A stretch of DNA of 64,000 nt from JBMORL01 sp049322335 (GTDB lineage Bacteria > Bacteroidota > Bacteroidia > Flavobacteriales_D > UBA2798). The notes beneath the pieces were generated by a model that saw nothing but the letters and a program-made list of their open reading frames with translations, did not search any database and was not told the DNA's origin. The translations under genes and the position numbers were made by a program. Below, piece after piece: positions 16,623 through 25,195 of the stretch. Numbering within the stretch: position 1 is the stretch's first letter; each line of letters opens with the position of its first letter. Location of the stretch: NCBI GenBank assembly GCA_049322335.1, contig JBMORL010000100.1, positions 1-64,000 on the forward strand. The letters run 5' to 3'.

Positions 16623-17210
16623 TTGATCATTGCACTGCTAAATAATTACGGACAGTATTCGGATGAATACCTGGTGGAGCATTACCGGCAATCGGGCAAT
16701 TCCTTTTTTGTGGGCGAACTCTATAAGCGGTATTCGCTTCCGGTTACAGCCATTTGCTTTTCTTATTTTAAAGAGCGTAACGAAACCGAAGATACTGTTA
16801 TGGAGGTGTTTGAAATGGTACTGGCAGACCTTAAAAAGTATGAGGTTCAGAATTTTAAAGCCTGGCTCCTCACCTCTGTTAAGCATTACTGCCTCAAAAA
16901 GAAGGAGAAAAACCAGCGCAAGACCGAAAAAGAGCGCGATTTCAAAAAAACCGAAAAACATTTTATGGAATTGCAGGAAGAACTATCCCCTACTGATAAA
17001 GAAGCCGATACAGAACGCGTGCTGGTGCAGCTTCAGCAAGCCATCAGCCAGCTAAAGGGCGAACAAAAAACCTGCCTTGAGCTTTTTTACCTGCAGGATC
17101 AATCCTACCAGGAAATTGCAGAAAGTACAGGCTACGACATTAATAAAGTGAAGAGTTATATACAAAACGGAAAAAGGAACCTTAAACTATTTATGGAAGA
17201 AAATGGCTGA
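16623..17210 (+). CDS. ECF-type RNA polymerase sigma factor
   Basis: A 195-residue sigma-70 family protein with region 2 (residues about 20-85: 'ELYKRYSLPVTAICFSYFKE', then the EDTVMEVFEMV helix) and region 4 (about 135-190: 'LKGEQKTCLELFYLQDQSYQEIAE' with helix-turn-helix 'YDINKVKSYIQNGKRNL'). The linker is long and lysine-rich. The start is a TTG (16623); no ATG or GTG fits better, so the first residues are uncertain. It overlaps the next gene by 8 bases, the usual arrangement of sigma and anti-sigma partners. Confidence 0.88.
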   Translation: MIIALLNNYGQYSDEYLVEHYRQSGNSFFVGELYKRYSLPVTAICFSYFKERNETEDTVMEVFEMVLADLKKYEVQNFKAWLLTSVKHYCLKKKEKNQRKTEKERDFKKTEKHFMELQEELSPTDKEADTERVLVQLQQAISQLKGEQKTCLELFYLQDQSYQEIAESTGYDINKVKSYIQNGKRNLKLFMEENG

Positions 17211-18297
17211 TGCCATCACACATATTATTGCCGGCAAACCGGTTTCGGATGAACTGCTCTCGCGTTTTTTCAGGGGCGATCTGCAACCTGGCGAAATGTC
17301 GCGCCTGGAACAACTTATACAATCGGATGAATTGTACAGGGAAGTATACGGGGTTATCAGCCACGAGGAATTTCTTTCGTGTATTTCCATCAACCAAAAT
17401 GTTTGCAAAAAAATAAATGCTTCCTATCCTTTATCAGGCGGATGGAAATATTATCACTACCTGGGCATTGCCGCAGTTATCGCACTCCTGCTGGCCTGGT
17501 GGATGTGGCCCGCTGAAGCTGACTCAGATAAGCATCTGCCTGTAACCGGCAAAAATTCTGTTGCCCCGGCAGGAAATGAAAATAAAAATGACAGTGAAAT
17601 CAGCCATTGGACTCCTTATACCAATACCTGGCACGAAGAAGACGGGACTGAAAAAGCAAAGGAAAATGAGTCTGCCCTGGAACACGTGGAACCTGGAAAT
17701 ATTGATGATATCTATAAATCCATTCCCGAAAATGTAACGGAAGAAACCGCACAGCAAAAACTAACTGGAAAAGAAAATAAAAATCCCGATAACAAAAATA
17801 ACATCGTTTACCAGGGCGACAACACCCGCAAATTTGATGAAAATGCTATTATATCGCTGGATGTAGCGGCAGCACAGGTAGTAATCAAAAACAACCTGGC
17901 AGAAATGGACAATACACAAACCGATCCCAATCACAAAGTAAACGACCCGAATATCGGCAACGCGGTGGTGACAAAAGGCAGGGATTTAAAATATAACATT
18001 GCCGATATGCCTTATTACGATGGTGGCGACCTCGTGCTCAATGTTTATGTTGAAAGCCATCTCGATCAGAAAATTTCTATCCGAAGAAAACAATTTGTGG
18101 AAAGTGTATTGGTAAAATTCGACCTCACCGCCAAAGGAAAAATAGAAAATGTGGAAGTAATGGGTATTGACGTTCCCGAAAACATGAAAAAGGAAATTGA
18201 AAAAGTAATTAAAGAAGCACCGGGATGGCGTGCAGGGAAAAAATCAGGAAGAAAAGGTTCGATGCAGTATACCATAGCTATAAGCTTTTCTTATTAA
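17203..18297 (+). CDS. membrane anti-sigma-like protein with TonB-type C-terminal domain
   Basis: A 364-residue protein with one transmembrane helix (about 86-102). The first 85 residues are cytoplasmic and helical, as expected for an anti-sigma domain ('SDELLSRFFRGDLQPGEMSRLEQ'). The long periplasmic part is low-complexity, Asn/Glu/Lys-rich (about 105-260). It ends in a domain like the TonB C-terminus: 'VLVKFDLTAKGKIENVEV', then an acidic/basic helix, 'PGWRAGKKSG', and a final strand 'QYTIAISFSY'. Overlap with the sigma gene supports partner status. Whether the TonB-like domain touches outer-membrane receptors or is a sensor is inference. Confidence 0.72.
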   Translation: MADAITHIIAGKPVSDELLSRFFRGDLQPGEMSRLEQLIQSDELYREVYGVISHEEFLSCISINQNVCKKINASYPLSGGWKYYHYLGIAAVIALLLAWWMWPAEADSDKHLPVTGKNSVAPAGNENKNDSEISHWTPYTNTWHEEDGTEKAKENESALEHVEPGNIDDIYKSIPENVTEETAQQKLTGKENKNPDNKNNIVYQGDNTRKFDENAIISLDVAAAQVVIKNNLAEMDNTQTDPNHKVNDPNIGNAVVTKGRDLKYNIADMPYYDGGDLVLNVYVESHLDQKISIRRKQFVESVLVKFDLTAKGKIENVEVMGIDVPENMKKEIEKVIKEAPGWRAGKKSGRKGSMQYTIAISFSY

Positions 18298-18465
18298 GTT
18301 AGGGCTTAACAATAAACCGGAATCATCACAACCGGATTTTTAGCTTCAGCATCATTTCATTGCTGCCGGTATTGGTTAAACAACCCTTTATCACCTGTTT
18401 TTAGCGGTTAATCTAAGCTAAGATTTACATAAAACATCGTTAACAACAGCATAATCGCTGCGGCA

Positions 18466-18473
18466 TAATTTTA
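18466..18473 (+). promoter_or_regulatory. putative -7 element of the SpoIIE-type phosphatase gene
   Basis: TAATTTTA matches TAnnTTTG at seven of eight positions and leaves about a 14-base leader before the ATG at 18494. The gap 18298-18493 holds no ORF. Confidence 0.35.
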
Positions 18474-18493
18474 TACCATTAATTTATTCTTCT

Positions 18494-19354
18494 ATGCTGC
18501 AAACCGCTTTTAAAAAAAGTAATCCGTTTCATGAACCGGAAAATCTTGAATACAGGTACGAGAAACTCCTTAAGGAAAACACTACAGTCAGAGATGGTAT
18601 TCTTTATGCCTCTACTATTCAAAACGGGTTATTGCCCAAAACCCGCCACTTTAACCGCATGTGTGCCGAACACTTTATTATCTACCGGCCGCTGAATACC
18701 ATTGGCGGTGATTTTTACTGGGTAGGCTCAAAGGATGGAAAAAAAATATTTGCCACTGCCGACTGCACGGGACACGGTATTCCGGGAGCCATGCTTACGG
18801 TGCTTGGTATTAGTTTTCTCAATTATGTTGTTTTGGGAAAAGAATGGAACAGTGCTGGAGAAATTCTGAAAGAAATTGACAAGAAGTGGATTGAAACTTT
18901 TGATCCTCACTCTGACGGTGAAGGCAACAACGACTGGATGGAAATATCTGTTTGTGTATACGATACTCTTTCCCGAAAACTCTCGTTTGCCGGTGCCAAC
19001 GGAAACTTATTTGCGGCAGACTGTAACGGGCCCCGTTTCTATGAAGGAAATTCTTACCCTGTGGGCGGCTGGCAACTGGAAAAAAACCGCAGGTATGACA
19101 CTACTGATATTTCTCTTGAACTGAACACAAGGATTTACATGGGTTCAGATGGTTTCCGTCACCAGTTCGGTGGAGATTCGTCTTCTCATCCCCGCGGAAA
19201 AAAATTTTCACGCAAGCGCCTTTTTAATCTCCTTGCCGATGTATATAATTTACCTATGTATATGCAAAAACTGCTGATCGAAAATCAATTGGATGCATGG
19301 AAAGGCAGCTTCGAACAAACCGATGATATCTGCATAATGGGTATCAGGCTGTAA
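18494..19354 (+). CDS. SpoIIE-type PP2C serine phosphatase
   Basis: A 286-residue soluble protein that is almost entirely a PPM/SpoIIE catalytic domain. Metal-binding motifs are GGDFYW (about 72-77), ADCTGHGIPGA (about 89-99), MGSDGF (about 217) and QTDDICIMGI near the end. The block usually reading DGMD(I/L)S is NDWMEIS here, changing conserved positions. Such enzymes dephosphorylate STAS-domain proteins in partner-switching circuits; the nearest STAS gene is at 5.15 kb. The N-terminal helix preceding 'SIQNGLLP'-like sequence matches that of the larger paralogue at 40.8 kb. It follows the sigma/anti-sigma pair after a 196-base gap. Confidence 0.88.
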   Translation: MLQTAFKKSNPFHEPENLEYRYEKLLKENTTVRDGILYASTIQNGLLPKTRHFNRMCAEHFIIYRPLNTIGGDFYWVGSKDGKKIFATADCTGHGIPGAMLTVLGISFLNYVVLGKEWNSAGEILKEIDKKWIETFDPHSDGEGNNDWMEISVCVYDTLSRKLSFAGANGNLFAADCNGPRFYEGNSYPVGGWQLEKNRRYDTTDISLELNTRIYMGSDGFRHQFGGDSSSHPRGKKFSRKRLFNLLADVYNLPMYMQKLLIENQLDAWKGSFEQTDDICIMGIRL

Positions 19355-20789
19355 AAAATTTCTCATCAAAATTCACCAGGTATAATTTTTCAGTGGCGCG
19401 TGTAACGGCCGTATACAGCCACCTGAGAAACTCTGCATTGATCATATCTTCCGTAAGATATCCCTGGTCGACAAACACTACCGGCCATTGCCCGCCCTGC
19501 GCCTTGTGGCAGGTAACCGACCATGCAAACTTCACCTGCAGGGCGTTATAATGAGGGTCTTTAAATACTTTTTCACGAATTTCTTTTTTATCCCATTTTG
19601 TGCTTTCGGGATCGCTGGTGATTTCGTTTTCCAGTTCAATAAATAACTTTTTCAGCTCTTCTGCCGGAAGGTTGGCACTTTCTGAATGCAGCGTGTTCAA
19701 TAACAGTTTTACTTCCATTTCCGGATCTTCGGGATAATCAGGCATACGCACCTGCACATCGGCAAACCGGAAACCGTAGTGATCGTAAATCCGTTTTACC
19801 TTATTTACCTCAAGCAGGTCACCGTTAGCAATAAACCCGGCCTGTGTTTTTTCATCCAGCCAATAATAATTATTTTTTACCACCATCAGCTGGTCGCCAG
19901 CATTCAGTTCGTTTTCAATCCAAAACACCCTTCCCCTCACCTCGCGGTTAAACAGGTTGGCCCTTTTATTGGAGCGGGTAATAATAATCACCCCGTTTCT
20001 CCCGGCATACGAAAAAGCGCTTTCCAACTCATCCTGCAATTCGGCACCATTTAATTTTTTTATATCGGGAAAAGCCATGTCGAGCGTGGGGAAGTCTTTA
20101 TTTCCGCTTAGCAAAAGGTAGCGAAGCAGGGTGGCGTTATATAAAATTCCCGATTCTTCTTTCTGGCGCACCACCTCTTTCAACTCGCTTTGAAATACCT
20201 TCAGCCTGAAATTTTCTTCTATGTATTTCACATCCAGTGCCGGGCTGTATTCCAGTCCAACAGGCGGCAACTGGGCATTATCGCCTACAAACACGGCATA
20301 ACAGTTTTTTCCCCGGTAGATATAACGGAGTACGTCTTCCAGCAGTGAGCGCTGATCGAAGAAAGCCGACTTTGAGTCTCCTTCATCAGAAATCATGGAA
20401 GCTTCATCAATAATAAACAGCGTATCGGTATGCAGGTTGGGCAGGAGCTCGAAAAAAAAATAACCGCCTTTCAGTCTCCGCTGGTAGATCTTTTTATGGA
20501 TGGTAAAGGCCGGTTTACCCGAATAGCCCGAAATCACTTTGGCCGCCCTTCCGGTAGGAGCCAGCAATATGGTTTTCATTTTCAGGGCCGGGGCAGCAGA
20601 CACCAGTGCCGACATCATCGTGGTTTTTCCCGTCCCCGCATATCCTTTCAGAATAAACAACTTAAACCGGCTTTCATCGGCCATGAAAGCTGCAAAATTT
20701 TCCACAAACCCCCGTTGGCCTACCGTTGGCTCAACCCTGAGCCTGCCATACAATATCCCCGCTGTTTTGTCCGTTTCCTGTGCAGCCAT
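19344..20789 (-). CDS. RecD/Dda-like superfamily 1 DNA helicase
   Basis: Counted from the ATG at 20789 this is a 481-residue AAA/UvrD-like helicase. Walker A is GYAGTGKT (49-56), Walker B is 'TLFIIDEASM', and motif III 'GDNAQLPPVG' follows. The C-terminal 2B-like segment has 'WSVTCHKAQGGQWPVVFVD' and 'LRWLYTAVTRATEKLYLV' (motifs V and VI). It is typical of the short Bacteroidota 'AAA family ATPase' related to RecD2/Dda, acting in recombination or replication restart. The longer frame to 20870 starts with TTG and would overlap the divergent promoter. Its 3' end overlaps the phosphatase gene by 11 bases, tail to tail. Confidence 0.86.
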   Translation of the reverse strand: MAAQETDKTAGILYGRLRVEPTVGQRGFVENFAAFMADESRFKLFILKGYAGTGKTTMMSALVSAAPALKMKTILLAPTGRAAKVISGYSGKPAFTIHKKIYQRRLKGGYFFFELLPNLHTDTLFIIDEASMISDEGDSKSAFFDQRSLLEDVLRYIYRGKNCYAVFVGDNAQLPPVGLEYSPALDVKYIEENFRLKVFQSELKEVVRQKEESGILYNATLLRYLLLSGNKDFPTLDMAFPDIKKLNGAELQDELESAFSYAGRNGVIIITRSNKRANLFNREVRGRVFWIENELNAGDQLMVVKNNYYWLDEKTQAGFIANGDLLEVNKVKRIYDHYGFRFADVQVRMPDYPEDPEMEVKLLLNTLHSESANLPAEELKKLFIELENEITSDPESTKWDKKEIREKVFKDPHYNALQVKFAWSVTCHKAQGGQWPVVFVDQGYLTEDMINAEFLRWLYTAVTRATEKLYLVNFDEKFFTA

Positions 20790-20851
20790 TACCGCAAAGT
20801 AATCAACAATATGCTTATAACTAAATTCATATACGCATTTAAAAAAAATTG

Positions 20852-20859
20852 TAGATTTG
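20852..20859 (+). promoter_or_regulatory. -7 promoter element of the 20885 gene
   Basis: TAGATTTG is a perfect TAnnTTTG, 25 bases before the ATG at 20885, leaving a leader of about 18 bases. Confidence 0.55.
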
Positions 20860-20884
20860 TCGCTGTTCAAAAAACCAATACATT

Positions 20885-21784
20885 ATGAGCTTCTGGAACG
20901 GAATTGGAAAACTTTATAAAAAGTATTTGTACTTCAGAAACAAGTATTTATTCCAAGTGTTTGTCATTGCCCTTGGCTTGGTACTTGTTAAAGTAGGAAT
21001 AACTCCTGACCCAAAAGCTAATTTGCCACAGAATGCCCTATTCCTATCTGGTGGGCTTGGTGTTCTTGGAGCTGGAATCATTTCAATATTATACGTTGCT
21101 GGTGTAATTAACAAGGTTTTACATAATTTGTTTATGTATTTGTTTCTGCCGATAGGTGTATTTGTTTTTGGTTACCTCGACTTTCGTTCCATCAACGATG
21201 AAATAAAATTCCGTGCCATGCAAAAGGAAATTCAGCGCGAAATCAAACAGCGCCTTCGTGATATCCGCGATGCACAGGTAGAATTTAAAAACAAATACGG
21301 AAAATATGCGGCCGATTTTGCAGAACTGAAAAAATTTATTCTCACTGACAAAACCATTACAGTGAAAAAAATAGGGGATATTCCTGACAAGATCACACAG
21401 GAAATGCTCGATTCATTGGGACTGAAAGAAGCTCCTGAAAAAGGCTTAACAGAAGTACAGGCATGGATTCTGTCGAAAAAAGGAGTGATAAAAGGATTTG
21501 CGCGCGACACAACCTATCAGTCTGTAATGGAGCTGTTGTTTACCAATGAAAAAGCCCGGGCTACACGCTCAGCAGATTCGGAATACGCTTTCAATATTGA
21601 TTCGCTTGACATTGTTCCATTCACAGGTGGAAAAGGGAAATTCCAGATGAAAACCGATTTCCTTACCAAAAACAATATGCAGGTTCCTGTATTTCTTGTA
21701 ATGGAACTGGAAACCATTAATAAAGACACATTACTGGTAGGTTCGCTTACCGAAGCATCCACCAGCGGAAACTGGGGCGAATAA
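20885..21784 (+). CDS. conserved membrane protein of unknown function
   Basis: A 299-residue protein with about three transmembrane helices in the first 100 residues ('VFVIALGLVLVKVGI', 'GGLGVLGAGIISILYVAGVI', 'LFMYLFLPIGVFVFGYL'). A charged helical stretch follows ('AMQKEIQREIKQRLRDIRDAQ', about 117-137) and then a soluble alpha/beta domain ('VEFKNKYGKYAADFAELKKF'). The pattern 'R..Q..F...YGKYA..F..L..FI' recalls pilin-like or assembly proteins but I do not assign one. It sits 4 bases upstream of the DUF3822 gene, suggesting one operon with rsmD and coaD. Confidence 0.78.
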   Translation: MSFWNGIGKLYKKYLYFRNKYLFQVFVIALGLVLVKVGITPDPKANLPQNALFLSGGLGVLGAGIISILYVAGVINKVLHNLFMYLFLPIGVFVFGYLDFRSINDEIKFRAMQKEIQREIKQRLRDIRDAQVEFKNKYGKYAADFAELKKFILTDKTITVKKIGDIPDKITQEMLDSLGLKEAPEKGLTEVQAWILSKKGVIKGFARDTTYQSVMELLFTNEKARATRSADSEYAFNIDSLDIVPFTGGKGKFQMKTDFLTKNNMQVPVFLVMELETINKDTLLVGSLTEASTSGNWGE

Positions 21785-21788
21785 TTTT

Positions 21789-22592
21789 ATGGCTGATATT
21801 TCGCAGGCCAACTACCACTTATCTGTTGAAGCAGGAAGTGGTTTTTTATTTGTAATGGCCTGCAACCGCCAGCAACGTTCATGTGAAGACATCGAAATCA
21901 TTTCCACCGAAGCCAATACACCTCTGCGTTTTTCTTCTCTTCTTCAAAAATCACCGTGGCTCCAATCGCGGCCGTTTAGTGTTTCTTTCAGCCATTGCGA
22001 CCTTAGATCTACCCTTGTTCCCCTTGAATTATTTGAACCTTCACAAAAAGAAAAATATTTATCCCTCAATTGCGAAATCAGCCCGGCTGATACGACCTGG
22101 CATTACACCATTCATAGCATACAAAGCGAAATTATTTTTTCCATCGACACACAGCTTAAGCGCGATTTCGAAAAGACATTTCCTTCCATCGTATTCCGCC
22201 ATTCTTCTTCGCTGATGATTGATTATATCCAGTCGTTCATCAACGCAAAACCCACTTTTTATATTCAATTCTATCCCGGGCTCATGCAACTGGCCGTGAT
22301 GGAAAACCGCAGGCTCTTGTTTTTCAATTCCTATACGCGCAAAACTCCTGAAGACACCATTTATTATACTCTTTTTGTTGCCGAACAATTAAAACTTCAG
22401 CCAAAAGACGTGCGCATTACACTAATGGGTGAAGTGATGCCAAATGACGACACCCACCAGATGCTGAACCGCTATTTTGGCGATGTGGGATTTTGTGCCG
22501 GCCCGCAGGGAATAACCTTTGGTGAAAAAATGAAACATCATCCACAGCACCGGTTTATCCAACTCATTAACCAGTTTAAATGCGAATTATAG
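21789..22592 (+). CDS. DUF3822-family protein
   Basis: A 267-residue cytoplasmic protein of a Bacteroidota-restricted family with an actin/hexokinase-like (ASKHA) fold resembling PilM-type proteins. 'HSSSLMIDYIQSF' near 137 and 'FYIQFYPGLMQLAVM' near 156 are typical. Its position directly before rsmD and coaD is the usual genomic setting. It overlaps rsmD by 13 bases, so translation is coupled. No catalytic residues are evident; function unknown. Confidence 0.85.
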   Translation: MADISQANYHLSVEAGSGFLFVMACNRQQRSCEDIEIISTEANTPLRFSSLLQKSPWLQSRPFSVSFSHCDLRSTLVPLELFEPSQKEKYLSLNCEISPADTTWHYTIHSIQSEIIFSIDTQLKRDFEKTFPSIVFRHSSSLMIDYIQSFINAKPTFYIQFYPGLMQLAVMENRRLLFFNSYTRKTPEDTIYYTLFVAEQLKLQPKDVRITLMGEVMPNDDTHQMLNRYFGDVGFCAGPQGITFGEKMKHHPQHRFIQLINQFKCEL

Positions 22593-23113
22593 GCGGAACA
22601 CTAAAAGGCCGTAAGCTCAACGCTCCTCACCTGCCCGATGCCCGGCCCACCACCGATTTTGCCCGCGAAAGCCTTTTTAATATTCTTCAGTCGCGTTATG
22701 ACCTGGAGAGGATAAAAGTGCTCGATCTTTTTGCCGGTTCGGGAAGTATTGCCTTCGAGTTTATTTCGAGAGGAGCTTTTCAGGTAACCTGTGTCGACCT
22801 TTACGCACCGGGACTGGCTTTTATCAGGAATACCGCCAAAGACTGGGAAGTGAACATAGAAACCGTAAAATCAGATGTTTTTCGGTTTTTAAAAGGGAAA
22901 ACTACCCCATACGATATTGTTTTTGCCGATCCTCCCTTTGAACATAAAGGTGTAACCGAACTACCGGGGCTGGTTATAGATAATGGTTGGGTAAAGGAAA
23001 ATGGCTTGTTTATTGCAGAACACGGCAAAGCAGGCCAATTCAATGGATTTGGTAAATTTGTTGAAGAACGGACTTATGGAAAAGTCCACTTTAGTTTTTT
23101 TAAGAATGAATAA
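22580..23113 (+). CDS. rsmD: 16S rRNA (guanine-966-N2)-methyltransferase
   Basis: A 177-residue SAM-dependent enzyme that methylates G966 of 16S rRNA during small-subunit assembly. The start 'MRIIGGTLKGRKL' and 'RPTTDFARESLFNIL' are family signatures. The SAM-binding motif is 'LDLFAGSGSIAFE' near 50, and the catalytic motif is DPPF near 115. Size is normal. It overlaps both neighbours (13 bases with DUF3822 and 8 with coaD), indicating a tight operon. Confidence 0.94.
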   Translation: MRIIGGTLKGRKLNAPHLPDARPTTDFARESLFNILQSRYDLERIKVLDLFAGSGSIAFEFISRGAFQVTCVDLYAPGLAFIRNTAKDWEVNIETVKSDVFRFLKGKTTPYDIVFADPPFEHKGVTELPGLVIDNGWVKENGLFIAEHGKAGQFNGFGKFVEERTYGKVHFSFFKNE

Positions 23114-23576
23114 TCCCCGCATAGCCATTTTTCCCGGCACGTTCGACCCTATTACAAAAGGGCATGAAGCGTTGGTTCGCAGGGCTTTGCCATTGTTTGA
23201 TAAAGTGATTATTGCAGTGGGAGTAAATTCCACGAAAAATGCCATGTTTGCCATGGAACAGCGTCAAAAATGGATATCGGAACTGTTTGCGGGCGAATCA
23301 AAAGTGGAGGTGGTTGCGTATGAAGGGCTAACCATTGATTTATGCAGAAAGCACAATGCCCGTTATATTTTAAGGGGGCTGCGCACTTCGGCCGATTTTG
23401 AATATGAAAAAGCTATCAGCCAGATGAACCGTGAAATGGCAAAGGATATTGAAACCGTTTTTATGGCCACCGACCCGGTGTATTCGGCCATTAATTCTAC
23501 CATTGTAAGGGAAATCATTAAAAATGGCGGTGACATCAGTGCATTTGTACCTGCTGTTGTTTCTGTAAAAAAATAA
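23106..23576 (+). CDS. coaD: phosphopantetheine adenylyltransferase
   Basis: A 156-residue enzyme that transfers AMP from ATP to 4'-phosphopantetheine, the penultimate step of coenzyme A synthesis. The nucleotide-binding signature PGTFDPITKGH is at 9-19, 'LRGLRTSADFEYE' near 88 and the ISSTxVR-like 'INSTIVREII' near 127. ATG at 23106 is preferred to the upstream frame because the extra 35 residues would lie inside rsmD. It overlaps the rsmD stop by 8 bases. Confidence 0.95.
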   Translation: MNNPRIAIFPGTFDPITKGHEALVRRALPLFDKVIIAVGVNSTKNAMFAMEQRQKWISELFAGESKVEVVAYEGLTIDLCRKHNARYILRGLRTSADFEYEKAISQMNREMAKDIETVFMATDPVYSAINSTIVREIIKNGGDISAFVPAVVSVKK

Positions 23577-23588
23577 TACCGTGCGGTT

Positions 23589-25046
23589 ATGAGGAAAAGT
23601 GTTGTTGTATTGCTTTTATTTTTTTTACCGCTGCTGAATGCAGTGGCTGAGAAAACTGTGATCAACGGAAAAGCTCCTGCCTATGCCGGGAAAAAGATCA
23701 CCCTGAATATTTACGAGGATTACCTGTCGTTTACCCTGAAAAGATTAACTGAAACCACCATCAGCAGCGAAGGAAAATTTACTCTTGAATATGATTTTAG
23801 CGCAATCAGCGAAGTGGTGATGCGCATTGACGGGGTTTCGGCCTATATGTATGTGCAACCCGGAAGCACTTATTCCATCACCGTTAGTGATGTAGAGCAA
23901 GGCGTGCATAAAATATTTTACAACAACGAAACCGAAACGAATTTCGATACGCTTGAAACCTACGATATCAATAACCTGATACTGGATTTCGATTACCGCT
24001 TTGATATGTTTATCAGGGAAAAACATCTGATGATTGGAAGTCCCAATTTCAGAATTGAACTTGATACATTTAAAAATCAAATTTCGGGGTTGTATAAAGA
24101 CATCAAAAATCCGTATTTCCGCGATTATGTATATTATTCTTTCGCCTCTACCGACCAGTTGGGCAACAGCGCCAAAATGGACCTGTCTATTCAAAAAGCG
24201 TTGTTGTTTAAAGAATACCTGTCGTCAGGAAAAATAAAATACGATCACGGGCAATTCATGTTATTCTTTAACCAGTTTTACACGGATGTTTTCAAACTCA
24301 CTTTTGTTACCAATGAAACAGCGCTGGCAAAGGCGATAAATTCAAAATCGAGTCCGAAGATGCTGCACGATCTGCTAAAACAGGATGATTTTTTAAAAAA
24401 CGAACAGGTGCGCGAACTGGTGATCATTAAGGGACTGATGGAAGAATACTATACCAATAATTACTACCAGGAAAACATCATTACCATTCTCGATTCCATC
24501 CGCGATTTTTCGATTTATAACGACAACCGGGTTATAGCAGGAAACGTAAGGCAGTTGCTTACTCATTTGGGCGTGGGTTATGACGCTCCTTTTTTCTCCA
24601 TGAAAAACCAGAAAGACGAACCGGTTTCTATGGCTACATTCAGGGGAAAATATGTTTACCTGCAATTCTGGAGTACATGGAATACCACCAGCGTTACCGA
24701 AATGAAACTGGTGGCACAACTTAAAAAACGCTACGGGCAGGATTTTGAATTCATCAGCATCAGCCTGGACGAAGACAAAGAGGAATGGAAAAAATTTATG
24801 AAAGCGCATCCTGAATTTAACTGGACACAACTGCACTACAGTGATTATCCTGAAATCATTTCTGATTTCCGCATCAATTCGCTTCCTCAATATTACCTCT
24901 TTGGCCCCGATGGAAAATTCATTCAGTCGCCTGCCTATCGCCCAACACCCAATGGCACATTTATTTCGATAGACAAAACCATGTGGGAAATTTCGATGAG
25001 ATTACATCCGGATTATAAAAGCGGGGGAACACCAAGAGACAGGTAG
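23589..25046 (+). CDS. secreted TlpA-like protein with a cysteine-less thioredoxin domain
   Basis: A 485-residue exported protein (signal peptide ending near VAE at 21). Residues 22-330 form the beta/helical N-terminal region found in Bacteroidota TlpA/AhpC-type thiol proteins. The C-terminal thioredoxin fold (about 335-485) keeps 'KYVYLQFWSTW', the strand 'FEFISISLDED' and the cis-proline loop 'INSLPQYYLFG'. The redox motif WCxxC is replaced by W364-N365-T366-T367-S368, so both catalytic cysteines are absent. It cannot be a disulfide reductase; a binding or chaperone role is possible. It follows coaD after 12 bases. Confidence 0.85.
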   Translation: MRKSVVVLLLFFLPLLNAVAEKTVINGKAPAYAGKKITLNIYEDYLSFTLKRLTETTISSEGKFTLEYDFSAISEVVMRIDGVSAYMYVQPGSTYSITVSDVEQGVHKIFYNNETETNFDTLETYDINNLILDFDYRFDMFIREKHLMIGSPNFRIELDTFKNQISGLYKDIKNPYFRDYVYYSFASTDQLGNSAKMDLSIQKALLFKEYLSSGKIKYDHGQFMLFFNQFYTDVFKLTFVTNETALAKAINSKSSPKMLHDLLKQDDFLKNEQVRELVIIKGLMEEYYTNNYYQENIITILDSIRDFSIYNDNRVIAGNVRQLLTHLGVGYDAPFFSMKNQKDEPVSMATFRGKYVYLQFWSTWNTTSVTEMKLVAQLKKRYGQDFEFISISLDEDKEEWKKFMKAHPEFNWTQLHYSDYPEIISDFRINSLPQYYLFGPDGKFIQSPAYRPTPNGTFISIDKTMWEISMRLHPDYKSGGTPRDR

Positions 25047-25102
25047 GAGATTATAGGTTTTAGGTTATACGTTTTATGTTTGTGGTTTGAAATTTGAAAT
25101 TC

Positions 25103-25134
25103 ACCTGCCCCTTTGTCCCATGTCCCCTTGTCCC
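25103..25134. repeat. word-like repeat (GGGACAAGGG type, minus strand)
   Basis: CCCCTTTGTCCCATGTCCCC and its continuation are three variants of TTGTCCC. Read on the minus strand they give GGGACAAGGGGACATGGGAC, the same vocabulary as the stretch captured inside the phosphatase gene at 42611. A second patch of TAGGTTTTAGGTTATACG words lies at 25055-25080. The 149-base gap 25047-25195 has no ORF. Confidence 0.6.
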
Positions 25135-25195
25135 GATTTTTTGTTTTAGGTTATGAAATTCAATGAAAGTTTTTATTCTGCCTAAACTTAGAATT

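Noticed and set aside
20790..20870. N-terminal extension of the RecD-like helicase
   Set aside because: It starts with TTG, overlaps the divergent promoter and adds residues unlike the family; ATG 20789 is preferred.
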